Positions 41,596 to 51,214 are shown, counted from the stretch's first letter. The stretch is 64,000 nt of DNA from Sphingomonas sp. TREG-RG-20F-R18-01 (GCF_022662475.1 NZ_JAKNQQ010000002.1:806001-870000), one strand, 5' to 3'. Notes: a model not told the origin generated them from the letters alone. Numbers and translations: made by a program.

Positions 41596-42225
41596 TCAGC
41601 CCGGCCGCTGCATCTTGAACAGGGAATCCTCGCGGATCTCGAAATAGTCCCCCGGGCCGCCGCCGCGCAGGATCGGGTGCGCCGCGGTCGTCTTATAGGC
41701 CCCCTCCGCGATCAGCTCGGGCGCGATATGGATCCCGACCACTTCGCCGAGGATCATCCACTGGTCGAGCGCGCGGCCTTCCCTGGTTTCCAGTCGCAGC
41801 GTCTGGGTATGGCGGCATTCGAACGCGACCGGGCTCGCCGCGACCCGTGGCGGCTTGACCAGGCGGGAGGGGAGGGTGGCGATCCCCGCCAGGGCGAATT
41901 CGTCGACCTCGGGCCCGACCGTCGCGGCGCTGCGGTTCATAACGTCGGCGAGATCGCGCGTCACGAGGTTCCAGACGAACTCGCCGGTCGCGGCGATGTT
42001 GGCGGCGCTGTCCTTCCAGCCCATCGAGGCGAACCCGATGATCGGCGGGCGATAGTTGAACAGATTGAAGAAGCTGTAGGGCGCCAGATTGCGCGTGCCG
42101 TCTTCCGAGAGCGTGCTGATCCAGCCGATCGGGCGCGGCGCGACGATCGAATTGAGCGGATCGTGGTCCAGCCCCGGAATGCCCGCAGGACCATCCTTGG
42201 GCTCGTAGAAATGATGATTCGACAT
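41596..42225 (-). CDS. flavin reductase family protein
   Basis: This 209-residue FMN-binding split-barrel protein contains SIVAPRPIGWISTLSEDGTR (residues about 26-45), NLAPYSFFNLFNYRPPIIGF and GEFVWNLVTRDLADVMN, all typical of the flavin reductase/DIM6-NTAB group. Proteins of this branch bind FMN, and some reduce flavin for partner oxygenases; no oxygenase is adjacent. It diverges from the cytochrome b561 gene. Confidence 0.88.
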   Translation of the reverse strand: MSNHHFYEPKDGPAGIPGLDHDPLNSIVAPRPIGWISTLSEDGTRNLAPYSFFNLFNYRPPIIGFASMGWKDSAANIAATGEFVWNLVTRDLADVMNRSAATVGPEVDEFALAGIATLPSRLVKPPRVAASPVAFECRHTQTLRLETREGRALDQWMILGEVVGIHIAPELIAEGAYKTTAAHPILRGGGPGDYFEIREDSLFKMQRPG

Positions 42226-42319
42226 GGGGATGGTCCTCGCGGCGCGGTTTACGGTGGGCGAACGTCGGGAATGCGGTTAGGTGTAACCATCTCCGGCGAC
42301 GGCTCGAATAGGCACCTGT

Positions 42320-43078
42320 ATGACCGACGCAACCCGCTCCCCCGCAACGACCCCGCCGCCCGGTGCTGGCACGCCGATCTACCGGCACCGGCTGACAACG
42401 CGGATCTGGCACTGGGTGTCCGTGATCACGATTTTCATCATGATCGGCAGCGGGCTGACGATCCTCAATGCGCATCCGCATCTCTACTGGGGGCAGTTCG
42501 GCGCGAATTCCGACCATGCCTGGCTCGATACGCCGCGCGCGCCGCCCTGGCTGACGATTCCCGCAGGTTATAATCTCGCGGTCGCGCGGCGCTGGCATCT
42601 GCTGTTCGCGCTGGTGCTCGGCTTCGGGCTGCTGGCCTTCATGGCGGCGAGCTTGATCAACCGGCATTTCCAGCGCGACCTGGCGATCCGCGCGCGCGAG
42701 CTGGCGCCGGCGCACCTGTGGTATGATGCCAAGGAGCATATCGCGCTGCGCTTCCACGATCCGAAGCAGCCCAATGCGCGCAACATCTTCCAGAAGCTGG
42801 CCTATGTGCTGGCGATCTTCATCCTGCTGCCCGCGATGATCGTCACGGGGCTGGCCCTGTCGCCCGGAATGGATGCGGCATGGCCGTGGCTGCTCGACAT
42901 CGTCGGCGGGCGTGCCTCGGCGCGCTCGGTGCATTTCATCGCGGCATCGGGCCTGGTGCTGTTCATCATCGTCCACCTCGTGCTCGTGATCCTGGCGGGC
43001 GCCTGGCCCGAGACGAAGTCGATGATCACCGGCTGGTGGCGCATTCCCGGCCACGACAAACGCGAGGATGCGGCATGA
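42320..43078 (+). CDS. cytochrome b561-type membrane protein
   Basis: This 252-residue integral membrane protein has about five hydrophobic segments and histidines placed for b hemes (TRIWHWVSVITIFIMIGSGL, ARRWHLLFALVLGFGLL, VHFIAASGLVLFIIVHLVLV). It matches the bacterial cytochrome b561/Ni-hydrogenase b subunit group. The stop overlaps the start of a molybdopterin oxidoreductase gene (ATGA), so it is probably the quinol-linked membrane partner of that enzyme. The physiological electron flow is inferred from context. Confidence 0.87.
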   Translation: MTDATRSPATTPPPGAGTPIYRHRLTTRIWHWVSVITIFIMIGSGLTILNAHPHLYWGQFGANSDHAWLDTPRAPPWLTIPAGYNLAVARRWHLLFALVLGFGLLAFMAASLINRHFQRDLAIRARELAPAHLWYDAKEHIALRFHDPKQPNARNIFQKLAYVLAIFILLPAMIVTGLALSPGMDAAWPWLLDIVGGRASARSVHFIAASGLVLFIIVHLVLVILAGAWPETKSMITGWWRIPGHDKREDAA

Positions 43079-43836
43079 GCAGCCTGATCACACGACGCGC
43101 GCTGGTCACGACCGCGGCGCTGGGCACCGGCGCGTTGCTCGCCGGATGCGACCGGGTCGCGGACATTCCGGCGGCGCGGAAAATCCTGTTCTCGGGCGAG
43201 AAGCTCAACCTGGGGCTGCAACGCGCGCTGTCGAACCGGCACAGTCTCGCGCCCGAATATCGTGCCGACCAGATGTCGCCGTTCTTCCGCACCAACGGGA
43301 CGAGCAATCCCGGCACGCCCGATTATGCCGCGATGGTCGCGGACAAGTTCGCGAGCTGGCGGCTCAAGGTCGGTGGCCTCGTCGCCCGGCCGCTGGCGAT
43401 CTCGCACCAGCAGCTGATGGCGATGCCGGCGCGGACCCAGATCACCCGGCACGACTGCGTCGAGGGCTGGAGCGCGATCGGCAAATGGCACGGGCCGATG
43501 CTCGGCAGCGTGCTCAAGGCGGCAGGAGTGAAGGACAGCGCACGCTACATCGTCTTCACCTGCGCCGACCTTTATTCGGGCGCAAACTATTACGAATCGA
43601 TCGACCTGATCGACGCCTTCCACCCGCAGACGATCCTTGCCTGGGGCATGAACGACCAGCTGCTCGACGTCGGCCACGGCGCGCCGGTGCGGCTGCGGCT
43701 CGAGCGGCAGCTCGGCTACAAGCACGCCAAATACGTCATGGCGATCGATGCGGTGCCCACGCTCGCGGGCATCGGGCGCGGCAAGGGCGGCTATTGGGAG
43801 GACAATGTCGATTACGATTGGTATGCGGGCATTTGA
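43075..43836 (+). CDS. molybdopterin-dependent oxidoreductase (sulfite oxidase/MsrP fold), lipoprotein-like
   Basis: This 253-residue protein begins MSSLITRRALVTTAALGTGA-LLAGC, a twin-arginine-type signal ending in a lipobox cysteine. The molybdenum-ligand cysteine lies in RHDCVEGWSAIGKWHGP. TCADLYSGANYYESIDLIDA and ILAWGMNDQLLDVGHGAPVR are typical of the oxidoreductase molybdopterin-binding domain. It is shorter than MsrP (about 300 residues or more) and its partner is a b561-type protein rather than MsrQ. A role in repair or detoxification in the periplasm is plausible but unproven. Confidence 0.85.
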   Translation: MSSLITRRALVTTAALGTGALLAGCDRVADIPAARKILFSGEKLNLGLQRALSNRHSLAPEYRADQMSPFFRTNGTSNPGTPDYAAMVADKFASWRLKVGGLVARPLAISHQQLMAMPARTQITRHDCVEGWSAIGKWHGPMLGSVLKAAGVKDSARYIVFTCADLYSGANYYESIDLIDAFHPQTILAWGMNDQLLDVGHGAPVRLRLERQLGYKHAKYVMAIDAVPTLAGIGRGKGGYWEDNVDYDWYAGI

Positions 43837-43854
43837 GGCGTTAATGGGCCGCAC

Positions 43855-45081
43855 ATGGCTCTTATCGATTTGTTTCTCGCCAAGCGCGTTCAGCGTGGCA
43901 CCCTCACCGTACACCACGCCGATGGCAAGACCGTCCGCTTCGGAACGCCCGATGCGCGGTTTCCCGACGTAACCATCCGCTTTACCGACCCCGGCGCCGC
44001 CGCCGCGATCGTGCGCGACCCCGGGCTTGGCGCGGGCGAGGCCTATATGAACGGCCGGCTGCTCGTCGAGCAGGGCGACGTGCGCGATCTCGTCCGGTTG
44101 CTGACCGCGAACGACCCGTGGGAAGCGGGCGCGAACGGCCTCGCCGCCTCGCCGATGCGCCGCGCGATCCAGGCGGTGACGCATCGCTTCGGCCGCATCA
44201 ACATGGCGCGCCGCTCGAAGCGCAACGTCGCGCATCACTACGACCTGTCCGATCGCCTCTACGACCTCTTCCTCGACATCGACCGCCAATATAGCTGCGC
44301 CTATTACACCACCCCCGGCAACACGCTGGAACAGGCGCAGAGTGACAAGAAGGCGCATATCGCCGCCAAGCTAGCGCTCGCGCCGGGAATGACCGTCCTC
44401 GACATCGGTTGCGGCTGGGGCGGGATGGCGCTGTACCTGCATCAGCATACCGGCGCGGACGTGCTCGGTGTCACGCTGTCGGAGGAACAGCTCAAGGTCG
44501 CGCGGCGGCGCGCGCAGGAGGCGGGGGTCGCGGACCGCGTCAAGTTCGAGCTGATCGATTATCGCCACCTGACCGGCACGTTCGACCGGATCGTCTCGGT
44601 CGGCATGTTCGAGCATGTCGGCCCGGCGCATTACAAGACCTTCTTCCGCCAGTGCCGCGACCTGCTGACCGAGGACGGCGTGATGCTGCTCCATACGATC
44701 GGGCGCGCCGGCGGGCCGGGCGTCACCGACAAGTGGACGACCAAGTACATCTTCCCGGGCGGCTACAACCCCGCGCTGTCGGAGATCATCGCGGCGAACG
44801 AGGGCCTGCGCTTCATGGTCACCGACGTCGAGGTGCTGCGGCTGCATTACGGCTATACGCTCGACGACTGGTACGACCGCACCGTCGCCGCGCGCGAGCA
44901 GATCATCGCCTTGTATGACGAGCGCTTCTACCGGATGTGGCAGTTCTACCTCGCGGGTGCGGGCGCGGCGTTCCACTTCGGCGGGATGGTCAATTACCAG
45001 ATCCAGTTCGCGCGCAACCGGCACGTCCTGCCGATCACGCGCGACTACATGGTCGAGACCGAGCGCGCTTTTCGGGGCTAG
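43855..45081 (+). CDS. cfa: cyclopropane-fatty-acyl-phospholipid synthase family protein
   Basis: This 408-residue SAM-dependent enzyme probably adds a methylene bridge to unsaturated acyl chains of membrane lipids. The SAM motif [20 protein letters not shown] is at about residues 181-200. [20 protein letters not shown] with QYSCAYY precedes it, and [18 protein letters not shown] and [18 protein letters not shown] follow. The N-terminal lipid-binding part (to about 110) is present, so it is full length. It follows the molybdopterin gene by 18 bases. Confidence 0.92.
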   Translation: MALIDLFLAKRVQRGTLTVHHADGKTVRFGTPDARFPDVTIRFTDPGAAAAIVRDPGLGAGEAYMNGRLLVEQGDVRDLVRLLTANDPWEAGANGLAASPMRRAIQAVTHRFGRINMARRSKRNVAHHYDLSDRLYDLFLDIDRQYSCAYYTTPGNTLEQAQSDKKAHIAAKLALAPGMTVLDIGCGWGGMALYLHQHTGADVLGVTLSEEQLKVARRRAQEAGVADRVKFELIDYRHLTGTFDRIVSVGMFEHVGPAHYKTFFRQCRDLLTEDGVMLLHTIGRAGGPGVTDKWTTKYIFPGGYNPALSEIIAANEGLRFMVTDVEVLRLHYGYTLDDWYDRTVAAREQIIALYDERFYRMWQFYLAGAGAAFHFGGMVNYQIQFARNRHVLPITRDYMVETERAFRG

Positions 45082-45097
45082 CCCGTTGCACCCTGTC

Positions 45098-45116
45098 GCC
45101 CCCTCGCATAGGGGGC
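45098..45116. terminator. small hairpin between cfa and argG
   Basis: GCCCCCT-CGCAT-AGGGGGC forms a 7-bp stem. No T run follows. It could attenuate read-through from cfa into argG, but evidence is slight. Confidence 0.3.
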
Positions 45117-45140
45117 AGCCGAACACGAAGGATCCTGCCC

Positions 45141-46358
45141 GTGACCGATAAGATCAACCGCGTAGTCCTCGCCTATTCGGGCGGCCTCGATACCAGCGTC
45201 ATCCTCAAGTGGCTCCAGCAGACCTATCAATGCGAGGTCGTCACCTTCACCGCCGATCTCGGGCAAGGCGAGGAGCTCGAGCCTGCGCGGCGCAAGGCGC
45301 AGCAGGCGGGCGTCAAGCCCGAGCATATCTTCATCGACGATCTGCGCGAGGAATTCGTGCGCGATTACGTCTTCCCGATGATGCGAGCGAACGCACTGTA
45401 CGAGGGGCTGTACCTGCTCGGCACGTCGATCGCGCGGCCGCTGATCGCCAAGCGCCAGATCGAGATCGCGCGGATGGTTGGCGCGGATGCGGTCAGCCAC
45501 GGCGCGACCGGCAAGGGCAATGATCAGGTCCGCTTCGAGCTCGGCTATTATGCGCTCGCGCCCGACATCAAGGTCATCGCGCCGTGGCGCGAGTGGGATC
45601 TCACCAGCCGCACCCGGCTGATCGAATGGGCCGAGCAGCACCAGATCGAGATCCCGCACAACAAGCGCGGCGAGGCACCGTTCTCGACCGACGCCAACAT
45701 GCTCCACACCTCGTCGGAAGGGCTCGTGCTCGAGAACCCGTGGGACGAGGTTCCGGACTATGTCTATTCGCGCACCGTCAACCCCGAGGACGCGCCCGAT
45801 CAGCCGGAGACGATCACGATCGATTTCGAGCGGGGCGACGGTGTCGCGCTCAACGGCGTCGGTATGTCGCCCGCGACGCTGCTGGAAGCGCTCAACGAGC
45901 TTGGCCGCAAGCATGGCATCGGGCGGCTCGACCTGGTCGAGAATCGCTTCGTCGGCATGAAGTCGCGCGGGATGTACGAGACGCCGGGCGGCACGATCTA
46001 TCACCTCGCGCATCGCGGGATCGAGCAGATCACGCTGGATCGCGGTGCCGCGCATCTCAAGGACGAGCTGATGCCGCGCTATGCGGAGCTGCTCTACAAC
46101 GGCTTCTGGTTCTCGCCCGAGCGCGAGATGCTCCAGGCCGCGATCGACCACAGCCAGGCGAAGGTCGAGGGGACCGTCCGGCTCAAGTTGTACAAGGGGT
46201 CGGTCAACGTCACCGGCCGCAAGTCGCCGCAGTCGCTCTATTCGGAGAAGGTCGTCACGTTCGAGGACGACCAGGGCGCATACGACCAGCGCGATGCCGC
46301 CGGGTTCATCAAGCTCAACGCGTTGCGCTTGCGGCTCTTGGGTCGGCGGGACCGGTAA
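45141..46358 (+). CDS. argG: argininosuccinate synthase
   Basis: This 405-residue enzyme joins citrulline and aspartate with ATP in arginine synthesis. The N-terminal PP-loop is [39 protein letters not shown] and [20 protein letters not shown] are diagnostic. The start is GTG at 45141 (VTDKINRVV...), with AAGGA ten bases upstream; upstream in-frame ATGs lie inside cfa and are rejected. Length is normal. Confidence 0.97.
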   Translation: MTDKINRVVLAYSGGLDTSVILKWLQQTYQCEVVTFTADLGQGEELEPARRKAQQAGVKPEHIFIDDLREEFVRDYVFPMMRANALYEGLYLLGTSIARPLIAKRQIEIARMVGADAVSHGATGKGNDQVRFELGYYALAPDIKVIAPWREWDLTSRTRLIEWAEQHQIEIPHNKRGEAPFSTDANMLHTSSEGLVLENPWDEVPDYVYSRTVNPEDAPDQPETITIDFERGDGVALNGVGMSPATLLEALNELGRKHGIGRLDLVENRFVGMKSRGMYETPGGTIYHLAHRGIEQITLDRGAAHLKDELMPRYAELLYNGFWFSPEREMLQAAIDHSQAKVEGTVRLKLYKGSVNVTGRKSPQSLYSEKVVTFEDDQGAYDQRDAAGFIKLNALRLRLLGRRDR

Positions 46359-46371
46359 CGCACCGATGCCG

Positions 46372-46476
46372 CCACCCCGGCGAAGGCCGGGGCCCAGTAG
46401 TGACGGCCAATGTCAGCTAGGCGCAACGCCCGCTCACGACCGGCTCGCTACTGGGCCTCGGCCTTCGCCGGGGAAG
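46372..46476. repeat. REPIN-like inverted repeat pair after argG
   Basis: CCCCGGCGAAGGCCGGGGCC and a near reverse complement GGCCTCGGCCTTCGCCGGGG, with inner arms CCAGTAG/CTACTGG also inverted, between argG and the glycine-zipper gene. Confidence 0.85.
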
Positions 46477-46497
46477 TGCAGAAACTAAGAAGACGTA

Positions 46498-46540
46498 GAA
46501 AATGACGGGGCCAGCCCCTCTAGGGCAGAGCCGGCCCCGT
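46498..46540 (-). terminator. terminator of the glycine-zipper protein gene
   Basis: On the minus strand ACGGGGCC and GGCCCCGT (46533-46540 and 46505-46512) form an 8-bp GC stem extended by wobble pairs, followed by CATTTTC. It lies 38 bases past the stop of the leftward gene. Confidence 0.65.
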
Positions 46541-46578
46541 TCCCCCGCTACGCAACCCGGGGGAAACCGAGAAACCCG

Positions 46579-46998
46579 TTAGCGGCAGTAGCCGGGACGC
46601 CCGTCGCGATCGATCGCGCGGCCGGCCAGCGCGCCGCCGCCCGCACCGAGCACGGTGCCCAGCGTGCGGTCGCCCCGCCCCGCCACGACGTTGCCGAGCA
46701 GACCGCCGGCAATCGCGCCGATGATCGTCCCGCTGTCGCCGCTGCGGCAGCCGTTGCGCGCATTATTATAGTAGCGCCGGTCGTTATACCCGCGGTCGTC
46801 GTAGCCGCGGCGGTCGTCGCGATAGCCGCCACGGTATCCGCCGCGATAGCCGTCGTCGCGATTGTAGCCGTCGCGATACGCCTGGTCATAGGCATAGCCA
46901 TCGCCACGGTCGTAGCGCTGTGCGCTGGCGGGGGTTGCAGCCAGACCGGAGGCGGTAACGGCCATCGCAGTCGCGGCGAGCATGAGCGTCTTGAACAT
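46579..46998 (-). CDS. glycine-zipper 2TM domain protein
   Basis: This 139-residue protein has a signal peptide (MFKTLMLAATAMAVTASGLA, cut near SAQ), a low-complexity region of Tyr, Arg, Asp and Gly repeats (DGYRGGYRGGYRDDRRGYDD) and a C-terminal glycine zipper, DSGTIIGAIAGGLLGNVVAG then LGTVLGAGGGALAGRAID. This is the arrangement of Rickettsia 17-kDa-antigen-like outer membrane proteins, though no lipobox is seen. The low-complexity tract is unusual only in composition. Function unknown. Confidence 0.82.
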   Translation of the reverse strand: MFKTLMLAATAMAVTASGLAATPASAQRYDRGDGYAYDQAYRDGYNRDDGYRGGYRGGYRDDRRGYDDRGYNDRRYYNNARNGCRSGDSGTIIGAIAGGLLGNVVAGRGDRTLGTVLGAGGGALAGRAIDRDGRPGYCR

Positions 46999-47067
46999 CG
47001 TCGTCTCCTCTCGGTGGGTGTGTCCCGATGCTCCGGTTATGACCGAGTCGTACTGAGACGAGCCTGA

Positions 47068-48132
47068 ATGTGCTTGTTAGCGGGCGTTCATGCGCGAATG
47101 CCGGTTGCGCGGCGCGGCCGGCTCCCGCAGGGGCTGTCGGTGCGATTCCTGACCTGCGCCCTGTTGTTCGTGCTGTTCGTGCCCGATTGGAGCGGCCCGG
47201 CCCGCATCACCCTGCTCGGGCCGGACCCGGCCTTCACGGTCGAACCGGTCGCGCTCGATCCCGCGCATCCCGCGCGAAAACGCGTTGGCGACCTGGTCTA
47301 TCTGGGCGGCGTCCAACTGCGCAGCGACGATCCGCAGTTCGGCGGCTTTTCCTCGCTGGCGATTGCCGGCGATCGGTTCACCCTGCTCAGCGACAGCGGC
47401 GATATCGTCCGCTTCGTGCTCGATCGCCGCTGGAAGGTGCATGACCGCACCTATGCGGAACTGCCCGATGGCCCCGGCACCGGTTGGGAGAAGCGCGACC
47501 GCGACAGCGAATCGATGAGCGTCGATCGCCACACCGGGGCGATCTGGGTCGGGTTCGAGAACAGCAATGCGCTTTGGCGCTACGATCCGACCTTCACCCG
47601 CGCGCAGGCGCATGTGGTGCCGCCGGTGATGAAGAACTGGCCCGAGAACAAGGGACCCGAGGCGATGACGTTGCTGCCCGGCGGCGGGATGGTCTCGATC
47701 GCCGAGCAGACCCCCTGGCCCGGCAGGAAGGGGCGGGCAGGCGTCGTCTTTTCCGGCGATCCGACGCGGCATCCGCGCGCGGGCTTCCGCTTCGACTATG
47801 TGCCGCCCAAGGGCTACAGCCCGAGCGACATGACCGTGCTGCCCGACGGGCGCTGGCTGATCCTCAACCGCGGTTTTGCCTGGTTCCGATTCTCGAACGT
47901 GCTGACGATCGTCGATCCGGCACAGGTCCGGCGTGGCGCGACCGTCCACGGAAGCGACATCGCGACGCTCGCGAGCCCGCTCACCCACGACAACTTCGAG
48001 GGAGTCACGGCAACGCAAGAAGGCCGCGCCACCATGCTCTGGCTCGTCTCGGACGATAACCAGTTGCCGGTGCAGCGCAGCCTGCTGCTGAAGTTCAGAC
48101 TGGATCCGGTCGCACGCGGCGACCGGAACTGA
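47068..48132 (+). CDS. exported esterase-like phytase-domain protein
   Basis: This 354-residue protein has an N-terminal hydrophobic segment (VRFLTCALLFVLFVPDWSGP) and a beta-propeller-like domain with FGGFSSLAIAGDRFTLLSDS, DRDSESMSVDRHTGAIWVGF and GPEAMTLLPGGGMVSIAEQT. These match the esterase-like activity of phytase family of exported proteins. The first ATG (47068) is used; ATG at 47098 is possible. It converges on rpmB with three bases between stops. Enzymatic activity is not established for most members. Confidence 0.78.
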   Translation: MCLLAGVHARMPVARRGRLPQGLSVRFLTCALLFVLFVPDWSGPARITLLGPDPAFTVEPVALDPAHPARKRVGDLVYLGGVQLRSDDPQFGGFSSLAIAGDRFTLLSDSGDIVRFVLDRRWKVHDRTYAELPDGPGTGWEKRDRDSESMSVDRHTGAIWVGFENSNALWRYDPTFTRAQAHVVPPVMKNWPENKGPEAMTLLPGGGMVSIAEQTPWPGRKGRAGVVFSGDPTRHPRAGFRFDYVPPKGYSPSDMTVLPDGRWLILNRGFAWFRFSNVLTIVDPAQVRRGATVHGSDIATLASPLTHDNFEGVTATQEGRATMLWLVSDDNQLPVQRSLLLKFRLDPVARGDRN

Positions 48133-48135
48133 GGC

Positions 48136-48438
48136 TTACGCCGCAGGCGCCTGTGCAGCGACGAGCTTCTTGGCGACGTCGCGCTTGAGGCGACGGCAGC
48201 GCAACGACAGCTTGTCGTTGGTCGTCTTGACCAGCCAGTTGTCGAGACCGCCGACATGCTCGACCGAGCGCAGGCCGTGCGCCGAGACGCGCAGCTTGAT
48301 GCTGGTGCCCAGCGCGTCCGACATGAGCGTCACGTTCTGCAGGTTCGGCAGAAACGTCCGCTTGGTCTTGTTGTTCGCGTGGGAAACGTTGTTACCCACC
48401 ATCCGGCCCTTGCCGGTCAGTTCGCAAATGCGCGACAT
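48136..48438 (-). CDS. rpmB: 50S ribosomal protein L28
   Basis: This 100-residue basic protein has the L28 start [20 protein letters not shown] followed by [18 protein letters not shown]. The C-terminal extension ([12 protein letters not shown]) is usual in Alphaproteobacteria. ATG at 48438 is used. It is alone on its strand here and its upstream region (to 48653) has no other gene. Confidence 0.97.
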   Translation of the reverse strand: MSRICELTGKGRMVGNNVSHANNKTKRTFLPNLQNVTLMSDALGTSIKLRVSAHGLRSVEHVGGLDNWLVKTTNDKLSLRCRRLKRDVAKKLVAAQAPAA

Positions 48439-48653
48439 CGTGAATTCCTGAATGTCCGGTGGGGCCCGTGACGAACCCCTAGAAGGGGGCGCGCTTACCC
48501 AAAGCATCCGGCCCCGTCAACCGATTCAGCCTTAAAGCTGTAATGATTGGGTGGCACGGCGGGCCTCGACAGGCGGTCAATGCAACCTTCCGCAACGACG
48601 CCGCGTTTGATTACGGTAACGAATTGAACGCAACGATAAAGGGATGACGGACG

Positions 48654-48941
48654 ATGCGCTTTCTATTGGCTCTGGTGGGGATCGCAGCCCTGGTCGTGGT
48701 AGCGCTGGTGTCGCTGGGCATGCTCAAGCTCGACACGCGCGCCGGCGCGCTGCCGTCGGTCAGCGTCAACGGCGGCAAGGCGCCCGCGGTCGATGCCAAG
48801 ATGGCGACGGTCGAATTCGGCACCGCGAACAAGTCGGTCGAAGTCCCGACGGTCGGCACCACGACCAAGACGATCTCGGTCCCGACGCTCCACGTCAACA
48901 AGCCGGTCGACGCCGACGGCAACACCGTCACCACGCAGTAA
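48654..48941 (+). CDS. small membrane-anchored protein of unknown function
   Basis: This 95-residue protein has one N-terminal hydrophobic helix (MRFLLALVGIAALVVVALVS) and a Val/Thr-rich periplasmic tail with repeated PTVG and VPT elements (VEVPTVGTTTKTISVPTLHV). The frame, RBS (AGGGATGA upstream) and codon use support a real gene. No family is recognised. The tadA gene follows 31 bases later. Confidence 0.7.
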   Translation: MRFLLALVGIAALVVVALVSLGMLKLDTRAGALPSVSVNGGKAPAVDAKMATVEFGTANKSVEVPTVGTTTKTISVPTLHVNKPVDADGNTVTTQ

Positions 48942-48972
48942 CGTGCGCTGGCCCGGGGCCGCGGCTTCGGGC

Positions 48973-49446
48973 ATGACGCCGGACATGTCGATCGCGTCGC
49001 TCCTGCTCCCGCCCGCAATGCGCGCCGCGCTCGCTGCGGCGGCGTCCGCCGCGGTCGCGGGTGAAGTGCCGGTCGGTGCGGTGGTGGTGCGGAACGGCGA
49101 AGTGATCGCCACCGCCGCCAATGCACCGCGCACGCTGCATGATCCCACCGCGCATGCCGAGATGCTGGCGATTCGCGCGGCAGCGGCAGCGCTCGGTGAC
49201 GATCGACTCGGGGAGTGCGACCTGTGGGTCACGCTCGAACCGTGCGCCATGTGTGCGGGTGCGATCGCGCACGCGCGAATCGCGCGGCTCTATTATGGCG
49301 CGAGCGATCCCAAGGGAGGCGCGGTCGAGCACGGACCCCGGTTGTTCACGCAGCCGACCATCCATCATCGACCCGAGGTTTTCCCGGGAATCGGCGAAAG
49401 CGAGGCGGCGGCCTTGCTGCGCGCTTTCTTTGCCGAACGGCGCTGA
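48973..49446 (+). CDS. tadA: tRNA-specific adenosine deaminase
   Basis: This 157-residue zinc deaminase converts A34 to inosine in tRNA-Arg(ACG). Zinc and catalytic residues are in HDPTAHAEMLAIRAAAAALG (HAE) and LWVTLEPCAMCAGAIAHARI (PCxxC). GASDPKGGAVEHGPRLF is the typical C-terminal part. An internal ATG at 48985 would give 153 residues and is about equally good. Confidence 0.95.
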   Translation: MTPDMSIASLLLPPAMRAALAAAASAAVAGEVPVGAVVVRNGEVIATAANAPRTLHDPTAHAEMLAIRAAAAALGDDRLGECDLWVTLEPCAMCAGAIAHARIARLYYGASDPKGGAVEHGPRLFTQPTIHHRPEVFPGIGESEAAALLRAFFAERR

Positions 49447-49533
49447 TCCCGATGGACCGATCCGTCGAATCCCGTCCGCCGACAGCAGGGCGGTTGTGAA
49501 ATTCGCCGAATCGCGCAAAGGACGTGTGGCGCC

Positions 49534-50838
49534 ATGCACCCAACCCCATCCTTTCCCTGGATCGACGTCGCGATCATCTTCGCGCTCATCCTGCTCAACG
49601 GCGTTTTCGCCATGTCGGAACTCGCAATCGTGTCCGCGCGCAAGGCGCGGCTGGAGGCGATGGCGCGCAGCGGCAAGCGCGGCGCGCGCGCCGCGATCGC
49701 GCTGGCGGCCGATCCCGGCAAGTTCCTGTCGACAACCCAGATCGGCATCACGCTGATCGGCATTCTGGCGGGTGCCTATTCGGGCGCGAGTCTCGGCGGG
49801 CCGGTCGCGGCGCGGTTGCAGTTTCTCGGGCTCAGCGCCGAGCTGACGCAATCGGTCGGCTTCGCGTTGGTCATCGGCATCACGACCTATGCCTCGCTGG
49901 TGATCGGCGAGCTGGTCCCCAAGCAGATTGCGCTCCGCGCGCCCGAGCCGATCGCGGCGACCATGGCGGGGCCGCTGATGGGGCTCGCCTGGGCGACCGC
50001 GCCGGTGGTGTGGCTGCTCGATTCGTCCTCGGGGCTGCTGTTCCGGCTGATGCGGCTGAAGCGCGAGACCGAGGAGCATGTCACCGCCGAGGAACTGCAC
50101 CTGATCGTCGCCGAGGCTTCCAAGTCGGGTGTGATCGAGGAGCACGAACGATCGATCATCTCGGGCGTGGTGCGGCTGGCGGATCGTCCGGTGCGCGAGG
50201 TGATGACGCCACGCACGGACATCGAATGGATCGACGCGACGCTCGACGAGGCGGGCATTCGCGCCGCGCTGATGACCGCGTCGCACAGCCGGCTGCCGGT
50301 GACCGAGGGATCGGTCGATACGGTGATCGGCGTGGTGCAGGCGCGCGACATCGCGGTCGCGCTGTTCAAGGGGCAGCCGCTCGACGTGCGCGCACTGATG
50401 CGACAGGCGCCGGTGGTGCTCGATCAGATCGACGCGATGGACGCGCTCGACGCGCTCCGCCAGGCCGAGGTGCCGATGGCGCTGATCCATGACGAATACG
50501 GGCATTTCGAGGGAATCGTGACGCCGGCGGATTTGCTCGCGGCGATCGCGGGCGAGTTTGCGTCGGATACCGATCCCGAGGAAGCGCCTTCGGTGGTGAC
50601 GCGCGACGACGGGTCGCTGCTGGTGGCGGGGCAGATGGCGGTCGACGCGCTTGCCGAGCGGCTCGGGATCGACCTGCCCGAGGACCGCGACTATGCGACC
50701 GTTGCAGGCCTGGCGCTTGCGGTGTTTCGGCATCTGCCGGGCGAGGGCGAAAGTTTCGTCGAGCAGGGCTGGAAGTTCGAGGTGGTCGATCTCGACGGGC
50801 GACGGATCGACAAGCTGCTGGTGAGCGAAGCGCGGTAG
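49534..50838 (+). CDS. CNNM/HlyC-CorC family membrane protein
   Basis: This 434-residue protein has the CNNM transmembrane domain (ILLNGVFAMSELAIVSARKA at the start, about four helices to 175), a CBS pair (REVMTPRTDIEWIDATLDEA, and IHDEYGHFEGIVTPADLLAA) and the CorC_HlyC C-terminal domain (VEQGWKFEVVDLDGRRIDKL). Relatives are Mg2+ and cation efflux proteins; the hemolysin name is historical. It stands alone between tadA and a repeat region. Confidence 0.92.
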   Translation: MHPTPSFPWIDVAIIFALILLNGVFAMSELAIVSARKARLEAMARSGKRGARAAIALAADPGKFLSTTQIGITLIGILAGAYSGASLGGPVAARLQFLGLSAELTQSVGFALVIGITTYASLVIGELVPKQIALRAPEPIAATMAGPLMGLAWATAPVVWLLDSSSGLLFRLMRLKRETEEHVTAEELHLIVAEASKSGVIEEHERSIISGVVRLADRPVREVMTPRTDIEWIDATLDEAGIRAALMTASHSRLPVTEGSVDTVIGVVQARDIAVALFKGQPLDVRALMRQAPVVLDQIDAMDALDALRQAEVPMALIHDEYGHFEGIVTPADLLAAIAGEFASDTDPEEAPSVVTRDDGSLLVAGQMAVDALAERLGIDLPEDRDYATVAGLALAVFRHLPGEGESFVEQGWKFEVVDLDGRRIDKLLVSEAR

Positions 50839-50880
50839 CTTGGTAGATTAGGGTAGCTTCGTAGCTTCAAAGGCATCTCG

Positions 50881-51145
50881 CTTCCCCGGCGAAGGCCGGG
50901 GTCCAGTCGCGACACGGTCCTGGCGAATGCCGTGCCGGATGCCACAGACCACTCCTACTTGGCCCGGGCCTTCGCGAGACCTCTGCAAAAAGTTGGTTTG
51001 CCGACCGGTCCTTTGCTGTTTTCCCGCGAAGGCGGGAATCCAGGGCCAAGCAAAACAACAGCTTACAGTTCTTGTGACTCCTGGACTCCCGCTTTCGCGG
51101 GAGAACAATTGTGGTTTCGCAGAGGTCTCGCCTTCGCCGGGGCAG
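50881..51145. repeat. composite palindromic repeat, copy B
   Basis: The 376-base gap between the CNNM gene and the HhH gene holds a CCCCGGCGAAGGCCGGGGTC unit at 50884 and a nested element. Outer 12-bp inverted arms are CGAGACCTCTGC (50975-50986) and GCAGAGGTCTCG (51119-51130); inner arms are TTCCCGCGAAGGCGGGAATC (51021) and GACTCCCGCTTTCGCGGGAG (51085). It is clearly homologous to 37500-37676. No gene is seen in this gap. Confidence 0.85.
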
Positions 51146-51214
51146 GGTGCCAGCCACAAGACACCTGCAGCACGCCCGCGACGGAGGATACCGGGGCACG
51201 CTCGGAATAACGCC

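Noticed and set aside
37384..51145. The regularly spaced palindromes as a CRISPR array
   Set aside because: Units are inverted pairs scattered between genes, not direct repeats with uniform spacers, and no cas gene is present.
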